Shown piece after piece: positions 60,851-64,000 of a DNA stretch of 64,000 nt. How positions within the stretch are numbered: the first letter of the stretch is position 1; each line of letters starts with the position of its first letter. The stretch comes from CADEED01 sp043747875 (GTDB lineage Bacteria > Pseudomonadota > Gammaproteobacteria > Steroidobacterales > Steroidobacteraceae): the NCBI GenBank assembly GCA_043747875.1, contig JAYTOI010000093.1, positions 31,813-95,812 on the forward strand, given 5' to 3'. The position numbers were made by a program, and so were the translations under genes. A model generated the notes under the pieces. The model was not told where the DNA came from, did no database searches, and saw only the letters and a list, made by a program, of their open reading frames with translations.

Positions 60851-61354
60851 CTACTGCATGACGAAGGCGGTGAAATACAATGCTTCGACTTTTTCACTTT
60901 GTCCGCCCGCGCTCTGGACGACGCTGCGGACGGCCTCCAGCGAGCGCTTCTGCAGGTCCGTCTTGCCCTCGAGCGTGGAGATCGTCTGGTATTTCTGGTT
61001 GCCGAGCAGCATGAGCAGATCGTTGCGGATGCGCGGATCGTTCTTCTTGAGCTCGTCGGCGATCTGCGGGTCGCGCGTCATCACGCTCACCGTGACCTGG
61101 AGGAAGCGCACCATGGCTTCCGCCTCGAAGTTCACGACGAACGGCGGATCGAGATTCACGTAGATAGGCGGCAGGACCGGCGCCGCGGCTTTCGCGTCGG
61201 CGTGCTTGCCGCCCTTCAGGAAGAAGAACGCGCCACCGGCACCGCCCAGCAGCACCACCGCCAGGATTATGAACAGCAGCTTCTTGCTCTTGGGAGGGGC
61301 TTCTTCGCCTTCGACTCCCTCTTCTCCGTCTTCCGCAAAGTCTTCGTCGGCCAT
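60851..61354 (-). CDS. fliL: Flagellar basal-body protein FliL
   Basis: The 167-residue protein has an acidic cytoplasmic N-terminus (EDFAEDGEEGVEGEEAP), one helix (LLFIILAVVLLGGAGGAFFFL) and a periplasmic stomatin-like domain (VNLDPPFVVNFEAEAMVRFLQ). It supports stator function. It is the first gene after a sigma-54 promoter, so it heads the fliLMNOPQR-flhBAF unit. Confidence 0.92.
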   Translation of the reverse strand: MADEDFAEDGEEGVEGEEAPPKSKKLLFIILAVVLLGGAGGAFFFLKGGKHADAKAAAPVLPPIYVNLDPPFVVNFEAEAMVRFLQVTVSVMTRDPQIADELKKNDPRIRNDLLMLLGNQKYQTISTLEGKTDLQKRSLEAVRSVVQSAGGQSEKVEALYFTAFVMQ

Positions 61355-61399
61355 GACACGTCCTCGGGGCACGCTGCGGCGTGCGAACGAAGGGAGATG

Positions 61400-61415
61400 T
61401 GCAACGGCCATGCCA
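61400..61415 (-). promoter_or_regulatory. Sigma-54 promoter upstream of fliL
   Basis: On the minus strand TGGCATGGCCGTTGCA matches the sigma-54 consensus TGGCACG-N4-TTGCW at all defined positions but one (T for C), with GG-N10-GC exact. It lies 46-61 bases before the fliL ATG, placing the transcription start about 36 bases upstream of it. This agrees with RpoN/FleQ-type control of mid-class flagellar genes. Confidence 0.8.
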
Positions 61416-61471
61416 TGGGATTCATGTGACGCGGATCACCAAAACAGGCGGGCGGCGACGGAAAGCTGACG

Positions 61472-61504
61472 GTGAGGTGACGCGCCGCTCCGAGTCACCA
61501 TCAC
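61472..61504 (-). terminator. Hairpin between fliK and the fliL promoter
   Basis: GTGAGGTGAC (61472-61481) pairs with GTCACCATCAC (61494-61504) over 10 positions with one bulge. It lies after the fliK stop (61520) and before the sigma-54 promoter. It could end the fliIJK transcript, but there is no clear T tract. Confidence 0.4.
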
Positions 61505-61519
61505 AAACAGTCTCTCGAG

Positions 61520-62737
61520 CTACGCGTAAATATCGAGCAAAGAAGTGTTCATCACGGACCCGGGTGCCGCCTCCGCTTCTTCGGCGATGGCACTCACCGC
61601 GCTCACCGTTTGCGGGCGGTCGGGGCGCCCGCCATTGGCCGATTGGTGTGAGACGCTGGCATTCGCGAGTTGCAGGCCCTGTGCGGCCAGCAGCTCGCGC
61701 AGGCGCGGCAGCGACGCTTCGAGCGCCGAGCGCGTCTCGGCGTGTGCGGCGCCGAAGTGCACGGTGGCTTCGCCGTCGCGCACGCTGATCTGGATGTCGA
61801 GCGGCCCGAGTTCCTGGGGAATGAGCCGCAGCTGCGCCACCGACTCGCCTTCGCGCGCCATCATGACGAGTCGGTGGGCCAGCGCGTCGGCCCAGCGGGC
61901 GTCGTGCACGGGCATCATCAGCCGCGGAGCGGGAGCGACGCCGACGTCGGGTGTGCGTTTGGCAGTGAGATCGCCGAAGGCGTTCATCCACTCGTCACCG
62001 GTGGCCGCGCCGTCGCGGGTCTCGGTGTTGTTCTGCGGGACGGCGGTCAGCGCCGCCAGTGCCGCCAGCGCCGCGCCGGGTGCGGCTACGGACTGGGCAG
62101 CGGCCGGGCGCTCGAGCGCGACCACCGTGGGCGTGGAAGCGTCCGTCGACGCAGCATCCGGCAACAGGCCTTCGGCATTTCCGGCCTGGTGCTGCAATGA
62201 GCTCGGGATCGCCGCGAGATTCGCACGTCCGGTGCCGGCATCACCCTGCCCGGTGGCGGAGATAGCGCCGGATTGCGAGCCGGCCTGCGGCGCGAGCACG
62301 CTGTACGGAATCATGATGTTCAACCAGTCGCTGAGGACATCGTCCTCGACCTTCGCGGTCTCGTGCGTCTCGAGCAACTCCTCGGGGGACGCCGAGCCGG
62401 TCGGGGAGGCTTCCGGCAACAACGTCGCACTCTGATTCAACAGCTCGAGCATTTCTCCGGCGGACACCTCCGCGCCACCGATCAACTGCAGCGGCGGCGG
62501 CTGCCGAACGGCCGCCGGAGATTTCGGCGCGAGCAACTGCGCAATAGTTTGGCCGGGCGCCGGTCCGGGCAGCAGCGCGTCGAGTGCGGGACTCGCGCCG
62601 TCGATGACTGCCCCGGCCAGCAGATTCTGGAATTCGTTGGCTGCACCGGCGCCGCCCGGCGCGCCGGTGGTGGCCACCGCGGATGCGCCGGGCGTCGCGG
62701 CGGGTGTCTCGGTGAATGCAGTCGTGGCGCTCATCAT
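61520..62737 (-). CDS. fliK: Flagellar hook-length control protein FliK
   Basis: The 405-residue protein has a long low-complexity Ala/Pro/Thr-rich N-terminal two thirds, typical of the molecular ruler. The C-terminal Flg_hook domain shows LRLIPQELGPLDIQISVRDGEA and LPRLRELLAAQGLQLANASV. It signals FlhB to switch substrate class. The first two codons are both ATG. It lies 3 bases after fliJ. Confidence 0.9.
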   Translation of the reverse strand: MMSATTAFTETPAATPGASAVATTGAPGGAGAANEFQNLLAGAVIDGASPALDALLPGPAPGQTIAQLLAPKSPAAVRQPPPLQLIGGAEVSAGEMLELLNQSATLLPEASPTGSASPEELLETHETAKVEDDVLSDWLNIMIPYSVLAPQAGSQSGAISATGQGDAGTGRANLAAIPSSLQHQAGNAEGLLPDAASTDASTPTVVALERPAAAQSVAAPGAALAALAALTAVPQNNTETRDGAATGDEWMNAFGDLTAKRTPDVGVAPAPRLMMPVHDARWADALAHRLVMMAREGESVAQLRLIPQELGPLDIQISVRDGEATVHFGAAHAETRSALEASLPRLRELLAAQGLQLANASVSHQSANGGRPDRPQTVSAVSAIAEEAEAAPGSVMNTSLLDIYA

Positions 62738-62740
62738 GGT

Positions 62741-63199
62741 CTACCTCTCACCTTCGGGCGCGGAGCCGCGCTCCGCTTTTCTTTGGGCCAATTCGTCACT
62801 CTCGCGCTGATCGCGGCGATCCTCGTCGCGGCGCGCTTCGTCCTGCCAGCGTCCCGCCAGCGTCTGCACGACCTGCGCGCGCTGCGCAGCCTCGCGCCAG
62901 GAATTCAACAGCTGATCGCGCGTCGCGCGTGCCGCCGCCAACAACTGGCGCTGCGCGACCAGCGCTTCGCCGAGACGCGCGAGGAACGCCTGGAATTCAC
63001 GTACGCCGGACGCTTCGACGCCCACGGCGCCGCGCGTCTTGAGTTGCTCTTCGTATTCGTTGCGGTAGCGCTCGAGCGCCACCAGCTTCTGCTCGGCCTC
63101 GATGGCGTTGCGCTCGGCCTCCGCCAGCCGCTCGGCGCGCTCGCGCTCGTTGCGGTCGGCGACCTGCTGCACGACATCGAGCCGCTCGCCGCGGGTCAC
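62741..63199 (-). CDS. fliJ: Flagellar export chaperone FliJ
   Basis: The 152-residue protein is almost wholly coiled coil rich in Glu, Arg and Ala (RNERERAERLAEAERNAIE, EDRRDQRESDELAQRKAE). That is the FliJ pattern of an antiparallel hairpin inserted in the ATPase ring. It overlaps fliI by 4 bases. Sequence conservation is low in this family, so the call rests on position and composition. Confidence 0.88.
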   Translation of the reverse strand: MTRGERLDVVQQVADRNERERAERLAEAERNAIEAEQKLVALERYRNEYEEQLKTRGAVGVEASGVREFQAFLARLGEALVAQRQLLAAARATRDQLLNSWREAAQRAQVVQTLAGRWQDEARRDEDRRDQRESDELAQRKAERGSAPEGER

Positions 63200-64000
63200 G
63201 CGGCACCCTGGTTGTTAGCCGCCATTTGCGCGTCGGCCTCGGCGAACAGTTGCGCCAATGCGCGCAGGCTGTCCTGGTGGCCGACGCGTTCCTTGATGCC
63301 CTGCTGCAGGAACTTCTGCATCTTGGGCCACATCGCGATGGCGGCATCGACGCGCGGATCGCTGCCGCGTTGATAGGCGCCGATGTTGATGAGATCGCGG
63401 TTCTGCTGGTAGGTAGACAGCGCGTGGCGAAAGCGCCGCGCCAGGTCCAGGTGATCGGCCGGCGTGATGTCCTGCATCACCCGGCTCACCGAGGCCTCGA
63501 CGTCGATCGCGGGATACTGCCCGCCTTCAGCTATCCGCCGCGACAGCACTATGTGGCCATCGAGAATGGCGCGCGCCGCGTCGGCGATCGGGTCCTGCTG
63601 GTCGTCGCCCTCGGTGAGCACGGTGTAGAACGCCGTGATCGAGCCGCGCTCCGTGCTGCCATTGCCGGCGCGCTCGACCAGCGCCGGCATGCGCGCGAAC
63701 ACGGACGGCGGATAGCCCTTGGTGGCGGGTGCTTCGCCGATGGCGAGGCCGATCTCGCGCTGCGCCTGGGCGAAGCGTGTCAATGAATCCATCAACAGGA
63801 GCACCGAGAGACCACGGTCGCGGAAATGTTCGGCGATGGTCGTGGCGAGCCAGGCGCCATGCAGGCGCATCAGCGGCGGCGCGTCGGCGGGTGCGGCCAC
63901 CACCACGCTGCGACGCAGACCTTCGACGCCGAGGATGTCCTCGATGAATTCCTTCACCTCACGACCGCGTTCGCCGATCAGGCCCACCACGATCACGTCG
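63196..64000 (-). CDS. fliI: Flagellum-specific ATPase FliI (C-terminal part, cut by window edge)
   Basis: The last 267 codons of an F1-beta-like ATPase are present, and the frame stays open to the edge. Visible parts are GLIGERGREVKEFIED, the Walker B LSVLLLMDSLTRFAQAQREI, GYPPSVFARMPALVERAG, and the helical C-terminus (DHLDLARRFRHALSTYQQNRDL). It energises flagellar protein export. The Walker A motif would lie outside the window. Confidence 0.95.
   Translation of the reverse strand, partial: DVIVVGLIGERGREVKEFIEDILGVEGLRRSVVVAAPADAPPLMRLHGAWLATTIAEHFRDRGLSVLLLMDSLTRFAQAQREIGLAIGEAPATKGYPPSVFARMPALVERAGNGSTERGSITAFYTVLTEGDDQQDPIADAARAILDGHIVLSRRIAEGGQYPAIDVEASVSRVMQDITPADHLDLARRFRHALSTYQQNRDLINIGAYQRGSDPRVDAAIAMWPKMQKFLQQGIKERVGHQDSLRALAQLFAEADAQMAANNQGAA

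Larger units (their letters stand above)
416..61167. repeat. Dispersed octamer CTATCTAC (at least 19 copies in the window)
   Basis: Copies on the plus strand begin at 416, 5354, 6395, 8702, 11565, 12704, 18951, 19910, 20520, 33055 and 54034. Copies on the minus strand (read as GTAGATAG) begin at 24679, 25515, 36310, 39302, 41297, 48194, 57106 and 61160. Eighteen lie inside genes on the coding strand. The exception is 54034, at the flhA stop codon. Reading frames differ: Tyr-Leu in 11, Ile-Tyr in 5, Leu-Ser-Thr in 2. By base composition about one copy would be expected. The count was made by eye and may be slightly low. Confidence 0.7.

Noticed and set aside
59069..61429. A 786-codon plus-strand frame across fliP to fliL
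   Set aside because: It runs antisense through five intact genes and their junctions and has no recognisable domain.
1..64000. CRISPR array, tRNA, rRNA, prophage or intact insertion sequence
   Set aside because: I saw no regularly spaced direct repeats, no cloverleaf-like sequence and no transposase or integrase motif in any plausible frame. Only two short REP-like elements were found.

Overview
The window is a contiguous, gene-dense, high-GC chromosomal segment, about two thirds G+C by eye. Its gene families point to a polarly flagellated gammaproteobacterium. The flhA-flhF-fleN-fliA order with a separate MotCD stator is typical of Pseudomonas and Xanthomonas-like bacteria. An MSHA-type pilus locus and a HutF/HutG histidine pathway fit as well. 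A placement near Xanthomonadales or Steroidobacterales is a guess from gene content only. No rRNA, tRNA, CRISPR array, phage or intact insertion sequence was recognised.

Layout. 1-1.6 kb: end of an upstream gene, a hairpin terminator, and a three-gene metal-handling cassette (barrel-like protein, HMA-type periplasmic protein, MerT-like membrane protein). 1.6-4.6 kb: a Mesh1-like (p)ppGpp hydrolase, a peptidoglycan-binding protein and a secreted HExxH metallopeptidase-like protein. 4.7-13.0 kb: a complete RND tripartite efflux pump followed by a soluble GAF histidine kinase and a NarL-type regulator. 13.0-15.5 kb: small secreted or unknown genes, including an L,D-transpeptidase-like protein next to a secreted partner. 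15.6-20.8 kb: histidine utilisation, hutF divergent from hutIGU. 21.2-31.3 kb: an MSHA pilus operon on the minus strand, shorter than the classical one. 31.6-34.4 kb: a DsbD/ScsB-like reductase and a redoxin. 35.8-44.8 kb: an operon for amine catabolism through gamma-glutamyl intermediates (ethanolamine-type permease, glutamine synthetase homologue, aldehyde and iron alcohol dehydrogenases, class I amidotransferase), with a glycosyltransferase and a frameshifted hydrolase inserted. 44.9-46.0 kb: a truncated EamA gene, a DUF4241 lipoprotein and a tiny membrane peptide. 46.0-64.0 kb: flagellar block, reading on the minus strand fliI-J-K, then fliL-M-N-O-P-Q-R, flhB-A-F, fleN, fliA, motC-D, DUF2802 and three tandem HDOD genes.

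How the parts fit. The right half is about motility and surface attachment. Export-apparatus genes carry a near-consensus sigma-54 promoter before fliL. The HDOD trio has a near-perfect FliA (sigma-28) promoter, which ties these three regulators to the late flagellar class. MshE has an N-terminal MshEN domain of the c-di-GMP-binding type, so pilus extension is probably tied to second-messenger state.

The least expected signal is at the nucleotide level. The octamer CTATCTAC occurs at least 19 times, 18 of them on the coding strand and in all three reading frames, where composition alone would give about one. Two AT-rich inverted-repeat elements resembling REP/RAYT-associated sequences sit directly upstream of the amine permease and between motC and motD.
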